From positions 3,782,001 through 3,846,000 of the forward strand of contig NZ_CP018786.1 in assembly GCF_002025665.1 (NCBI RefSeq): a stretch of DNA of 64,000 nt, read 5' to 3'. Shown piece after piece: positions 35,990 through 44,397 of this stretch. The notes under the pieces are model-generated. The model saw only the letters and a program-made list of their open reading frames with translations, was not told the DNA's origin and did no database searches. The number at the start of each line of letters is the position of its first letter. Position 1 is the stretch's first letter. A program made the translations under genes and the position numbers. The stretch is from Chryseobacterium indologenes (GTDB taxonomy: Bacteria > Bacteroidota > Bacteroidia > Flavobacteriales > Weeksellaceae).

Positions 35990-37573
35990 TTACTCCATTA
36001 AAGGTAAAAAACATACGAAATATTCACCATCTACAGAAATATGAAGAAGATTATTCTTAAAATATCCATAAATTTGGTTCAAATAATCAATTCCGAATTT
36101 CTCTCCCTGCACTGTTTCTGCTTTAGGCTGCCATGTGTTCTTTACCGTGATCCCATCCTCATCAACGGTAATGATGATTTCCAGAGGCTGATCTATGGTT
36201 GCAATATTGTGTTTGGTCGCATTTTCCGTGACAATCTGAAGGGATAAATAGGGAATTCTTTTTTCCAGACTTTCCGGAGCATTAATAATCAGTTCAAACT
36301 TCATCTCTTCATCAAACCTGCTTTTCAGCAGTTCCATATATTGCTGAATAAATTTGATTTCCTGCGAGACCGGAACAATATTATCTTTCGGAGGCACTAT
36401 AAGATACCGGTAAATCTTAGAGAGGTTCATGGTAAACTTCTGTGCATTTTCTTTATTAATCCCGATCAGCATATAAAGGGAGTTCAATGAATTGAAAAGA
36501 AAATGTGGATTGATATTATTTTTAAGCTGCTGAAGCTGATTGATCACTTCTGCTTTGTGCATCTTTTCGTTCTCTATCAATAATAAATTTTTCTCAGACT
36601 GTATTTTCTCTTTCTCCTGATAAGCGAGATTGGTTGCTCTCTGGAACAATATAAAAACCGTTACGATGAGAAAAAGCGCTGCCAGGAAAATATAAACGGT
36701 ATAAGCTTTTATCTTGCTGATATTTTCATCAATAATAAAATTCACATGATTCACTACGGTATATCCTTCAAAATTATCTGTCTTTAAAGGTTTTATGAAA
36801 CGTGTTACTTCAACTCCCAGATATTCTGAAACTGCTGTTCCTTTGGTATATCCTGCTTCAGTTTTACTGGTTAAGGTATCATTAGGTTTAATGTCTGTAA
36901 AATCAAAAATGTTCTTTCCAATATACTTTTTCTCCGGATGGGTAATACAGATTCCTTCTTTAGTAAAAACATAGGCGTAAGTATTGGAACTTTTATCTAC
37001 GTTAATAAAATATTGATGAAGATCATCCAGGCTCACGGTAGAACCATAGTACAATTTGTTTTTATCAGGCAGTATCAAAGAATCGTAACTAATCCAATAC
37101 ATGCTATCCTTTTTGGTAAGCAAAAGGTCTTTGAAATGTCCAGGACCGTTATTTTTTATCACAATAGAATTCTCTTTATGATCTGTCTTCTTGAAAATAT
37201 CGGATAAGGGATTATTGCTCTCAGACTTTCCTGAATCACTGTTTTCATAATAATACCAACTATAAGGCAATAGATTCCTTTTTTTGTTTAAATCATTTAA
37301 AACCGAAGAATAATCCTTATAGTTCTTCAGACCGTCTTTCTGAATCAGTGCGCGAAGCAGATATTGATAATCTTCAATATTTCTGAACTCATGTTCTATG
37401 GATTCATATTTTCGGAAAAAGGTTTTCTTTGCAAAATCATCGGTATTTTTACGGCTGTCTTCAGTGATCAGAAGACTCAGAACAGCAAATGCTGCCACAG
37501 CAATCAGGCAGGCAGATAAAGCAGTAATATAAATGGACTTTTTGGATAAAGCGTGTTTAAAATTAATAATCAA
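35990..37573 (-). CDS. LytS-type sensor histidine kinase with extracytoplasmic sensor
   Basis: A 527-residue inner-membrane kinase. Transmembrane helices lie at about 12-34 and 283-305 and enclose a Cache-like periplasmic domain (CITHPEKKYIGKNIFDF, EGYTVVNHVNF). After a coiled stretch (YQEKEKIQSEKNLLLIENEK) comes the His_kinase domain (PF06580) with INPHFLFNSLNSLY, where His357 is the predicted phosphorylation site, and an ATP-binding part (LQIVTENATKHN, GIDYLNQIYG) that looks degenerate, as is normal for this family. The likely partner is the LytTR regulator at 27778-28539. It is the first gene of the block and has its own -7 box (37618-37625). Confidence 0.9.
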   Translation of the reverse strand: MIINFKHALSKKSIYITALSACLIAVAAFAVLSLLITEDSRKNTDDFAKKTFFRKYESIEHEFRNIEDYQYLLRALIQKDGLKNYKDYSSVLNDLNKKRNLLPYSWYYYENSDSGKSESNNPLSDIFKKTDHKENSIVIKNNGPGHFKDLLLTKKDSMYWISYDSLILPDKNKLYYGSTVSLDDLHQYFINVDKSSNTYAYVFTKEGICITHPEKKYIGKNIFDFTDIKPNDTLTSKTEAGYTKGTAVSEYLGVEVTRFIKPLKTDNFEGYTVVNHVNFIIDENISKIKAYTVYIFLAALFLIVTVFILFQRATNLAYQEKEKIQSEKNLLLIENEKMHKAEVINQLQQLKNNINPHFLFNSLNSLYMLIGINKENAQKFTMNLSKIYRYLIVPPKDNIVPVSQEIKFIQQYMELLKSRFDEEMKFELIINAPESLEKRIPYLSLQIVTENATKHNIATIDQPLEIIITVDEDGITVKNTWQPKAETVQGEKFGIDYLNQIYGYFKNNLLHISVDGEYFVCFLPLME

Positions 37574-37617
37574 ATTCTCTAAATTGTAGGTTCCTCAACA
37601 TATAAATTATTCGTTTG

Positions 37618-37625
37618 CAAAGATA
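37618..37625 (-). promoter_or_regulatory. -7 box upstream of the histidine kinase gene
   Basis: Minus-strand TATCTTTG matches TAnnTTTG, 45 bases before the start codon. No clear -33 TTG was found at the usual distance, so it may need an activator. Confidence 0.5.
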
Positions 37626-37869
37626 TAACAAAGATTTCAGGACTGAAAAGTGAATTAAATTTAGATTATAATTTTTTAAAACCGAATACAGCATATTGAA
37701 AATAAAACCTTTGATAAAAGCGTATTGAATCTTTTATGTTTTAAGTTGAAAAAACAAAAAACTATATAAGCTTAAGTCTTAAAGTTAGTTAATATCGTCA
37801 TTCAGACCACAGATTCAGCACGCTATATTTTGAAAATTAATTATCTTCGCCTACAAATCTTATTTGAAA

Positions 37870-39045
37870 ATGAAGAAGATCATCTCCGGGATATCTATTT
37901 TTTGTGCCATCGCAATCTCTGCTCAGGAAGCCATCCAGTTTCAGGAGCTGCCATTCAAAGATATTATTGCAAAAGCCAAGAAAGAAAAGAAATTGGTTTT
38001 TATTGATGCATATGCTTCCTGGTGTGGTCCATGCAAAATGATGGAAAAAAATGTATTCACTCAGAAAGCTGTAAGTGATTACTACAACACGAACTTCATT
38101 AATGCAAGATTTGACATGGAGAAAGGAGAAGGAAGAGACATTGCTTCAAAATTCGGAGTACGTTCCTATCCTACTTATCTTTTCCTGAACGGTGAAGGTG
38201 AAATTGTTTCCAGAAATACAGGGTATATGGAGGAAAGTCTGTTTGTGGCAATGGCACAGGACATTAATTCACCCGGAAATAAAAAGGGATCTCTTAAAGA
38301 CCGTTTCGCTAGTGGTGAAAAAGATCCGGAATTCCTGATCAACATTATGAAGCTTAACGCTAATTCAGATTATGAATTCGCAAAAAAAGCTTCCGAAAGA
38401 TATTTCCAGAATAAAAAGAAAACTGAAGAGCTTACAAAGGATGAAATTGGGTTTCTTCTTTATTTCGTAAAATCATCAGAAGATACCAACTATAATGTTT
38501 TTGCATCCAGAAAGGCAGAGATCATTAAATATCTCCCTGAAGAAACTTATACCGAATTTGACGCACAGCTGAAGTTAGGAAAAATAGTAGAACAGTCGAT
38601 TGATGATAAAAATAAAAAAATCAACGATGACTATTTTATGAAAACTGCCGAACCATTGGTAGGAAAAGAAGCTGCAACTAAAAAACTGAATCAGACGAAA
38701 CTCAGCTATTATGAACAGAACAGTAATTTTCCTGAATACGAAAAAGCGGCTTTAGACTATTATAAAAATTCTGATGCCTTTGATCCTAACGAGCTTCTAA
38801 GAGCAGCATGGATATTCGCAGATCATGTGAAAACACCGGCTTCATTAAAGAAAGCTACCGAATGGGCAGAAAAGTCTGTCATGAGAAGCGAAACTTCTGA
38901 AAACACTTATATACTTGCTAAACTCTATCACCTTACGGGAAATAAAGAAATGGCAAAAAACTACGCTGAAATGTCCAGAAATATGGCAGTTCAGGGCAAT
39001 AAGGATTCTCAACTGGCAGATGAATTATTAAAGCAAATAAAATAA
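37870..39045 (+). CDS. Secreted thioredoxin-fold protein
   Basis: A 391-residue protein from the ATG at 37870; an in-frame TTG six bases earlier is less likely. The signal peptide (FCAIAISA-QE) places it in the periplasm. Residues about 20-140 are a thioredoxin fold with active-site motif ASWCGPCKMM (Cys52, Cys55) and the cis-Pro loop VRSYPTYLFL. The C-terminal 250 residues are helical and TPR-like (WAEKSVMRSETSENTYILAK). It may reduce or isomerise disulfides in exported proteins. It starts a small plus-strand group with the DUF3575 gene and a short membrane protein gene. Confidence 0.9.
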   Translation: MKKIISGISIFCAIAISAQEAIQFQELPFKDIIAKAKKEKKLVFIDAYASWCGPCKMMEKNVFTQKAVSDYYNTNFINARFDMEKGEGRDIASKFGVRSYPTYLFLNGEGEIVSRNTGYMEESLFVAMAQDINSPGNKKGSLKDRFASGEKDPEFLINIMKLNANSDYEFAKKASERYFQNKKKTEELTKDEIGFLLYFVKSSEDTNYNVFASRKAEIIKYLPEETYTEFDAQLKLGKIVEQSIDDKNKKINDDYFMKTAEPLVGKEAATKKLNQTKLSYYEQNSNFPEYEKAALDYYKNSDAFDPNELLRAAWIFADHVKTPASLKKATEWAEKSVMRSETSENTYILAKLYHLTGNKEMAKNYAEMSRNMAVQGNKDSQLADELLKQIK

Positions 39046-39058
39046 ACATTAATACTGG

Positions 39059-39691
39059 ATGAAATATAAATTATTAGCAGCGGGCATACTAGCCTTCCTG
39101 TCGGCAACTACGTTGAGCGCTCAGGAACAGGAACAAGGAGGACAGGATAAAAGTTTATACATAAAAGGGAATGCTTTATTTGCTCCGATCGGGATTTTAA
39201 ACCTTGGAATAGAAAAACAGATAAGTCCAAAATATACAATTCAGGGAGATGTTTTCATTTCCCCATGGAAATCTTTCGGTGGGCATAAACTACAGTTTTA
39301 TTCTATTTCTGCAGAAGGAAGATATTACTTTACTGAGGCTTTCAAACATTGGTATGTAGGAGCTAACGTATCCGTAGCTGCTTACAATGCAACAAAATGG
39401 AGTTATTGGAATGACAGCACTTTTGAAAACTGGAATGGAGAAATCCTTAAAAACTCCAACCTCTACCAGAAAGGATTTTCTGTGATGCTGGGTGTTACAG
39501 CAGGATATCAATTTCAATTATCTGAGCGTTGGAATCTGGACATTTATGGAACTATTGGAACATCACAAGGATTTTATAAAGGCTATGACAAGTCTACAGG
39601 AAAACGTTATGATTCTGCAGAAAAATTTAATAAAAGTGGTGAAATCATCCCATACAGAGGAGGAGTCATGATTTCTTATAAATTAAAATAA
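39059..39691 (+). CDS. DUF3575-like outer-membrane beta-barrel protein
   Basis: A 210-residue protein with a signal peptide (ATTLSA-QEQ) and alternating beta-strand pattern. The segment IGILNLGIEKQISPKYTIQG, then FISPWKSF and EGRYYFTEAFKHWYVGAN, matches my memory of the DUF3575 family. The protein ends in a short strand (GGVMISYKLK), as outer-membrane barrels do. Function unknown. It is 13 bases after the thioredoxin-fold gene and 4 bases before the next, so the three are probably co-transcribed. Confidence 0.75.
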   Translation: MKYKLLAAGILAFLSATTLSAQEQEQGGQDKSLYIKGNALFAPIGILNLGIEKQISPKYTIQGDVFISPWKSFGGHKLQFYSISAEGRYYFTEAFKHWYVGANVSVAAYNATKWSYWNDSTFENWNGEILKNSNLYQKGFSVMLGVTAGYQFQLSERWNLDIYGTIGTSQGFYKGYDKSTGKRYDSAEKFNKSGEIIPYRGGVMISYKLK

Positions 39692-39695
39692 TACA

Positions 39696-39902
39696 ATGAA
39701 ACTATTAGGAAGAAATCATATCATCATTTCAGTGATCACTTTTGTGATTCTTTTTTTAATGAACTATATCGGAAATGATCTGCCTGATAAATTACAAAGG
39801 GCATTAATGACGGCTCTTGCAGGAGTTGTCGGATTAACTGTGGGCCTCTTTATATTAAATAAGGGCAGAAATGATAAAAATCCGCCCCAAAATTTTGATT
39901 AA
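39696..39902 (+). CDS. Small two-helix membrane protein
   Basis: A 68-residue protein with two predicted transmembrane helices (IIISVITFVILFLMNYIG and ALMTALAGVVGLTVGLFIL) joined by a short loop and ending in a charged, Pro/Asn-rich tail. No family recognised. The ATG follows the DUF3575 stop by four bases, and the length without stops supports a real gene. It abuts the convergent DUF1343 gene (stop codons next to each other). Confidence 0.7.
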   Translation: MKLLGRNHIIISVITFVILFLMNYIGNDLPDKLQRALMTALAGVVGLTVGLFILNKGRNDKNPPQNFD

Positions 39903-41099
39903 TTAGTCTTCGTACACCACATATCGGGTCCTGATCTTTTCGAAATTTTCCAGATCTTTTTTCCATGAATCTTTAATTTCCGGAATTGATTTTCCTGCGA
40001 TGATCTGTTTTCTCAATTCATCAGTTCCGGATAAAGTATCAAACCATAGATTTTTCAGAAAGAAATCCTGTTGAGGGTTTTTATAATTCTGATAGGCTTT
40101 GATTACCCACTCCAGATTAAGTGCTCTTAGATCTTTAGGATAATTGGAAAGGTTTTCACCATAGCATAGTTTTCCGTTTAGAAAAGGATCTTTAGCACCA
40201 TAGCTCGGCTTTGGCGTAAAATGATAAGGCAGATTTTCCGTCCATGGAGAACCATAAATCTGAAAAGGAAGATCTGTTCCTCTTCCTACAGAAACCTGAG
40301 TTCCTTCAAAAAAGCAAAGACTTGGATATAAATTGATTGCTTTGTCATTAGGCAAATTAGGAGAAGGTTTATCAAGTATTGGGTAACGCTGTTTTTTATG
40401 ATAATTCTTCATGGGAACAAGCGTATATTTGGCCTGAACTTCATTTTTCAGCCATTTCTCCCCATTCACCATCTTTCCATACTCTCCTATTGTCAGTCCA
40501 TATACTACGGGAACTTCGTGAAGTCCAACAAAACTTGTCCATTTTTTTCTCAAGACAGGTCCGTCAGTATATCCGTCATGTGGATTGGGACGGTCCAGTA
40601 CCATGATCTCCACATTATTTTCAGCTCCGGCTTCCATCAGGTAGGACAAAGTGGAAATATAGGTGTAAAATCTCACTCCGACATCCTGAATATCAAAAAC
40701 AACGATGTCAATTCCTGAAAGTTGTTCAGGTTTTGGCTTTTTATTATTTCCATATAGAGAAACAATTGGAATTCCTGTTTTCACATCTACTCCATTTTTC
40801 ACTTTTGCACCTGCATCTGCATCTCCTCTGAAGCCATGTTCAGGAGCGAAAATAGACTTGATTTTAATTCCGTTTTTTACAAGAAAATCAACCAAATGGG
40901 TTTTATCACTCATTAAACCTGTCTGATTGGTCACCACTCCTATCGTTTTATTTTTTAACAGTGGTAAGTAGATTTCAGGCTGGTCTGCACCGGTTTTAAA
41001 ATCCGATTGAACTTGAGTCTGAGAATAATATTGGTTGAATACTCCTAAAAAAATTAGGCAAATCAGAAGTAAATTTTTAATTTTGAAATCTAAATTCAT
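39903..41099 (-). CDS. DUF1343 (NamZ-like) secreted protein, possible exo-muramidase
   Basis: A 398-residue protein from the ATG at 41099, chosen because it gives a signal peptide (LLLICLIFLGVFNQYYS). A longer frame to 41333 lies antisense to the permease gene and is rejected. Motifs are GVVTNQTGLM, IFAPEHGFRGDADAG, VFDIQDVGVRFYTYISTL, VLDRPNPHDG and EGTQVSVGRGTDLPFQIYG. These are the hallmarks of DUF1343. Characterised members (NamZ of Bacillus, Tannerella) are exo-beta-N-acetylmuramidases in peptidoglycan recycling, so the same role is plausible in the periplasm. Its start is almost back to back with the divergent permease gene. Confidence 0.88.
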   Translation of the reverse strand: MNLDFKIKNLLLICLIFLGVFNQYYSQTQVQSDFKTGADQPEIYLPLLKNKTIGVVTNQTGLMSDKTHLVDFLVKNGIKIKSIFAPEHGFRGDADAGAKVKNGVDVKTGIPIVSLYGNNKKPKPEQLSGIDIVVFDIQDVGVRFYTYISTLSYLMEAGAENNVEIMVLDRPNPHDGYTDGPVLRKKWTSFVGLHEVPVVYGLTIGEYGKMVNGEKWLKNEVQAKYTLVPMKNYHKKQRYPILDKPSPNLPNDKAINLYPSLCFFEGTQVSVGRGTDLPFQIYGSPWTENLPYHFTPKPSYGAKDPFLNGKLCYGENLSNYPKDLRALNLEWVIKAYQNYKNPQQDFFLKNLWFDTLSGTDELRKQIIAGKSIPEIKDSWKKDLENFEKIRTRYVVYED

Positions 41100-41103
41100 A
41101 AGC

Positions 41104-42333
41104 TTGAAATTTCCTTTATATTTCTCTAGAAAAATAGCATTTTCCAAAGATAACAAAAATAACCTTTCAAGGGTTATCATCTTCATTGGCAGGCTTTCCG
41201 TAGCATTGGGAATTATTGTTTCCTTAATTACTGTAGCCACTGGTTTTGGTTCTAAAAAAGCTATCAAGGAGAGGCTGGCTGATTTCAGCGGACATATTAC
41301 CGTAAGATCTACACGATCGAATTCCTCATACAATACTTCTGTACTGGATAATCAGGGATTGAATATTGCCAAAATAAAAGAGCTTCCTGATGTGGAAAGT
41401 ACCCAAAAATATGTGACGGTAACCGGAATTATGCGTAATGAGCACAATTTCGCAGGCATTATATTTAAGGGAATAGGAAAAGATTTTGACAGTTTAAGAT
41501 TTAAAAAATTCCTTATTGCCGGAACAACACCAAAAGTAACAGAGAAAGGATTTAACAATGATGTAGCTATTTCCCAGAAAGTCGCAAAAGATCTTCATCT
41601 TAAAGTAAATGACAGCATTGTTACTGTATTTTTAAAAGCAGATCAAAAACCACTTTACCGTAAATTCAGAGTTATCGGAATTTATAGAACTGACATCAAA
41701 CTGATTGACGAACAATTTGTTATCGGAGGAATCAACCATGCAAGAAAAATTCAGGATATGAAACCTGATGAAATTGGTGGAATAGATATTTTTCTGAAAA
41801 ATGTAAATGATATCGACAAAGATTTTCCTGAAATTGAAAAACTGATCGGTTATAAAAACTATGCTGAAAAAGCGACAGAAAAATTTCCACAGATTACAGA
41901 CTGGATCAGTATTTTTGACACCAATATTGCTTTGATCATTATTATCATGCTGATTGTAGTGGTTATCAATATCATCATGGTTCTTCTGATTCTTATTATT
42001 GAACGAACCAATTCTATTGGTCTTCTGAAAACATTAGGAGCAAGCAATTCACAGATAAGAGCCACTTTTATCAATTATACCCTGATTATTATGATCCCTG
42101 GACTTTTGTATGGAAATGCTATCGGATTAGGACTGATTTTAATCCAGAAATTCTTTGGAATCATCAAACTTAATCCTGAAAATTATTATGTAAGTACAGT
42201 TCCTGTAGACCTTAATCCGATTGCAATCATTTCTATCTCAGTAGGAATTCTTATTATCTCAGGGCTGGCTTTGATTATCCCAAGCTACCTGATCAGTAAG
42301 ATTTCTCCGGTGAAGGCGATTAAATACAACTAA
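41104..42333 (+). CDS. LolC/FtsX-type ABC transporter permease
   Basis: An inner-membrane permease of about 409 residues with the MacB/FtsX layout: an N-terminal helix (RLSVALGIIVSLITVATGFG), a periplasmic domain, then three helices at about 287-405 (NIALIIIIMLIVVVINIIMV; ATFINYTLIIMIPGLLYG; IISISVGILIISGLALIIPS) and the C-terminal SPVKAIKYN. The family releases lipoproteins or links to an ATPase encoded elsewhere; none is adjacent. The start is uncertain. TTG at 41104 matches where related proteins begin (KFPLYFSRKIAFSKD), while ATG at 41035 would add 23 residues antisense to the DUF1343 start. Confidence 0.85.
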   Translation: MKFPLYFSRKIAFSKDNKNNLSRVIIFIGRLSVALGIIVSLITVATGFGSKKAIKERLADFSGHITVRSTRSNSSYNTSVLDNQGLNIAKIKELPDVESTQKYVTVTGIMRNEHNFAGIIFKGIGKDFDSLRFKKFLIAGTTPKVTEKGFNNDVAISQKVAKDLHLKVNDSIVTVFLKADQKPLYRKFRVIGIYRTDIKLIDEQFVIGGINHARKIQDMKPDEIGGIDIFLKNVNDIDKDFPEIEKLIGYKNYAEKATEKFPQITDWISIFDTNIALIIIIMLIVVVINIIMVLLILIIERTNSIGLLKTLGASNSQIRATFINYTLIIMIPGLLYGNAIGLGLILIQKFFGIIKLNPENYYVSTVPVDLNPIAIISISVGILIISGLALIIPSYLISKISPVKAIKYN

Positions 42334-42338
42334 CACAA

Positions 42339-42359
42339 TAATTGATAATTGATAATTGA
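42339..42359 (+). repeat. Three tandem TAATTGA heptamers
   Basis: TAATTGA occurs three times without gaps at 42339-42345, 42346-42352 and 42353-42359, about 33 bases before a DnaA-box cluster. An AT-rich iterated unit next to DnaA boxes resembles an unwinding element. Confidence 0.7.
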
Positions 42360-42392
42360 AAGTTATCAGGTGTATTTCAATTGATTTCGGCG

Positions 42393-42423
42393 TTATCCAC
42401 AACTTATCCACACGTTATCCACA
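42393..42423 (+). promoter_or_regulatory. Three phased perfect DnaA boxes
   Basis: TTATCCACA occurs at 42393-42401, 42404-42412 and 42415-42423, all in the same orientation and 11 bases apart, about one helical turn. All three match the strong E. coli-type box. They lie directly upstream of the -7 box of the cysteine synthase gene. They may be an origin-like DnaA site or a DnaA-controlled operator. Confidence 0.75.
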
Positions 42424-42445
42424 GCACAGATAATTTTAAAAGCCT

Positions 42446-42453
42446 TATCTTTG
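42446..42453 (+). promoter_or_regulatory. -7 box of the cysteine synthase gene
   Basis: TATCTTTG matches TAnnTTTG and is 19 bases before the ATG. The expected -33 position falls at the end of the DnaA-box cluster. Confidence 0.55.
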
Positions 42454-42472
42454 TGCCGCTTATAAAACATTT

Positions 42473-43465
42473 ATGAAATACGCAAAAAATATCCTTGAAA
42501 CGATAGGTAACACACCGCTGGTAAAGCTTAACAAAGTATTAGGTGAAGATTTTCCGGCATTAGTATTAGCAAAAGTAGAGACCTTCAATCCTGGAAACTC
42601 AGTAAAGGACAGAATGGCTCTTAAAATGATAGAAGATGCCGAAAAAGACGGCAGATTAAAACCTGGAGGAACTATTATCGAAGGAACTTCCGGAAATACA
42701 GGAATGGGACTGGCACTGGCTGCCATCATCAAAGGGTACAAATGTATCTTTGTAACCAATTCTAAACAGTCAAAAGAAAAATGTGATATTCTTCGTGCTG
42801 TAGGTGCTGAAGTAATTGTTTGTCCTACTGATGTAAAGCCTACCGACCCACGTTCTTATTATTCAGTTTCCAAAAGACTGGCAAAAGAAACGGAAAACGG
42901 ATGGTATGTAAATCAATATGATAACTTGTCCAACAGAGCGGCTCATTATGAATCTACCGCTCCGGAAATCTGGGAACAGACTGAAGGGAAACTAACTCAT
43001 TTTGTGGTAGGAGCCGGAACAGGAGGTACAATCACAGGATGTGGAACATTCTTTAAAGAAAAAAATTCAGATATTAAAGTAATTGGAGTAGATACTTATG
43101 GTTCTATTCTGAAGGAATTCCATGAAACGGGTGAGCTTCATTATGATCATGCTTACACATACATTACAGAAGGAATCGGGGAAGATATTATTCCTGAAAA
43201 CTATGATATGTCTGTGATTGATCACTTTGAAAAAGTAACAGATAAAGACGGTGCCATCTACGCCAGAAAACTGGCGAAAGAAGAAGGTATTTTCTGTGGA
43301 TATTCTGCAGGAAGTGCTATTGCATCTTTGATTCAGATGAAAGATCAGTTCACGAAAGATGATGTAATTGTAGTTTTACTTCATGACCATGGTTCAAGAT
43401 ATGTAGGAAAAATCTACAATGACGAGTGGATGAAGGAAATGGGCTGGTTGGAAGAGAACAAATAA
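42473..43465 (+). CDS. Cysteine synthase / PLP-dependent beta-synthase
   Basis: A 330-residue fold-type II PLP enzyme that makes cysteine from an activated serine and sulfide or another thiol. Lys45 in NPGNSVKDR is the predicted Schiff-base lysine. EGTSGNTGMGLA binds substrate, and GAGTGGTITG holds the PLP phosphate. It ends without CBS domains, so it is closer to CysM/CysK or a short cystathionine beta-synthase; LLHDHGSRYVGK near the end is a beta-synthase family feature. Single gene with its own promoter and a strong terminator. DnaA boxes overlap its promoter region. Confidence 0.9.
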   Translation: MKYAKNILETIGNTPLVKLNKVLGEDFPALVLAKVETFNPGNSVKDRMALKMIEDAEKDGRLKPGGTIIEGTSGNTGMGLALAAIIKGYKCIFVTNSKQSKEKCDILRAVGAEVIVCPTDVKPTDPRSYYSVSKRLAKETENGWYVNQYDNLSNRAAHYESTAPEIWEQTEGKLTHFVVGAGTGGTITGCGTFFKEKNSDIKVIGVDTYGSILKEFHETGELHYDHAYTYITEGIGEDIIPENYDMSVIDHFEKVTDKDGAIYARKLAKEEGIFCGYSAGSAIASLIQMKDQFTKDDVIVVLLHDHGSRYVGKIYNDEWMKEMGWLEENK

Positions 43466-43482
43466 GCTAACTTGTACATAAT

Positions 43483-43519
43483 AAAAAAACGGAGCAAAAT
43501 AATTTTGCTCCGTTTTTTT
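43483..43519 (+). terminator. Bidirectional terminator between cysteine synthase and YcxB-like genes
   Basis: ACGGAGCAAAA (43489-43499) pairs with TTTTGCTCCGT (43503-43513) around TAA, with A-run before and T-run after. It suits both converging genes. Confidence 0.9.
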
Positions 43520-43523
43520 ATTA

Positions 43524-44054
43524 TTAATCGATTTTAACTTTCTCTTTCAATGTATTTTTGAGAAAACTGTATTCTTTCTCATTCATTGATTTTCTGGGAA
43601 ACATATAGCTGTATTTTCCTTCCAGAGAAATAAATTCATTATTGCTGTCGAAATATTCAAAATCTTTCCATTCGCTGGTTTCTTTTTCACCATCGATATT
43701 CACTGTGAAAAAGTTATCATCAAATCTTATCTCGTATACTTTACATCTTTCAAGTGTGCTCAGATAATGATTCACCTGTTTTTTCCATCTTGAAACTTTA
43801 TTAACGCTTACAGATAAGAAAACAGCACAAAGTAAAAATATAAAACTCAGGAAGTATAAAACGCCTGCATTTTCTTTACTCATAAAATCTTTTAATAGAA
43901 AAACGATGAAAACAATCAATGCAGCAGCTATGGTAACGATAGTTTTAATTTTCGTAGTAGGTGAAAAAAGCAGACTTCCCTGATTACCGCTAAAATAAAT
44001 ATCTTCAAAAATCTTCCTGTCCGGTTTTAGTGTAATCACCTTTTCTTCATTCAT
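43524..44054 (-). CDS. YcxB-like membrane protein
   Basis: A 176-residue protein with two adjacent transmembrane helices (about 37-55 and 65-85) followed by a soluble domain. The tail pattern EWKDFEYFDSNNEFISLEGK, then YMFPRKSMNEKEYSFLKNTL matches the YcxB-like C-terminal domain. Function unknown in this family. It lies after the cbpA-cbpM pair on the same strand (37-base gap), but I see no functional link. Confidence 0.75.
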   Translation of the reverse strand: MNEEKVITLKPDRKIFEDIYFSGNQGSLLFSPTTKIKTIVTIAAALIVFIVFLLKDFMSKENAGVLYFLSFIFLLCAVFLSVSVNKVSRWKKQVNHYLSTLERCKVYEIRFDDNFFTVNIDGEKETSEWKDFEYFDSNNEFISLEGKYSYMFPRKSMNEKEYSFLKNTLKEKVKID

Positions 44055-44091
44055 AATTATAGAGTTTGCTTTAAAAAGCTACAAAACTAAA

Positions 44092-44394
44092 CTAAATATC
44101 TTCATATTGATCACTTATGGCAGAAAGTTTATTCATCAGTTCTCTGTTTCTTCGATTCAGAGCATCCAGTTTTTTCAGCATATTATGAATCACTTCCAGA
44201 CCAGGCAGATTAATCTCAAGATCGTAATGCCAGTTGGCAAATTTTTCCAGATCGGGCAGATCTTCATACATCAGATAATGAATATTGTTTTCAATCTGAA
44301 TATTCAGCAGCCCATAGTCTACAAGCTCATCAAAAAAAGTGATTTCTATATTATAGATTTTTACGAGTTCTTCCCGCGATATTCTTTCACTCAT
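44092..44394 (-). CDS. cbpM: Chaperone modulator CbpM (MerR-like)
   Basis: A 100-residue protein resembling CbpM, a MerR-fold co-regulator that binds the J-domain of CbpA and blocks its action with DnaK. It has an N-terminal helix-turn (SREELVKIYNIEITFFDELVDYGLL), a central beta pair (ENNIHYLMYEDL) and a C-terminal coiled-coil (MLKKLDALNRRNRELMNKLSA). It directly follows the DnaJ-like gene with a 3-base gap, the usual CbpA-CbpM arrangement. Confidence 0.85.
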   Translation of the reverse strand: MSERISREELVKIYNIEITFFDELVDYGLLNIQIENNIHYLMYEDLPDLEKFANWHYDLEINLPGLEVIHNMLKKLDALNRRNRELMNKLSAISDQYEDI

Positions 44395-44397
44395 AGC

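Noticed and set aside
41100..41333. Upstream extension of the DUF1343 frame
   Set aside because: It is antisense to the permease gene and would bury the signal peptide that starts at 41099.
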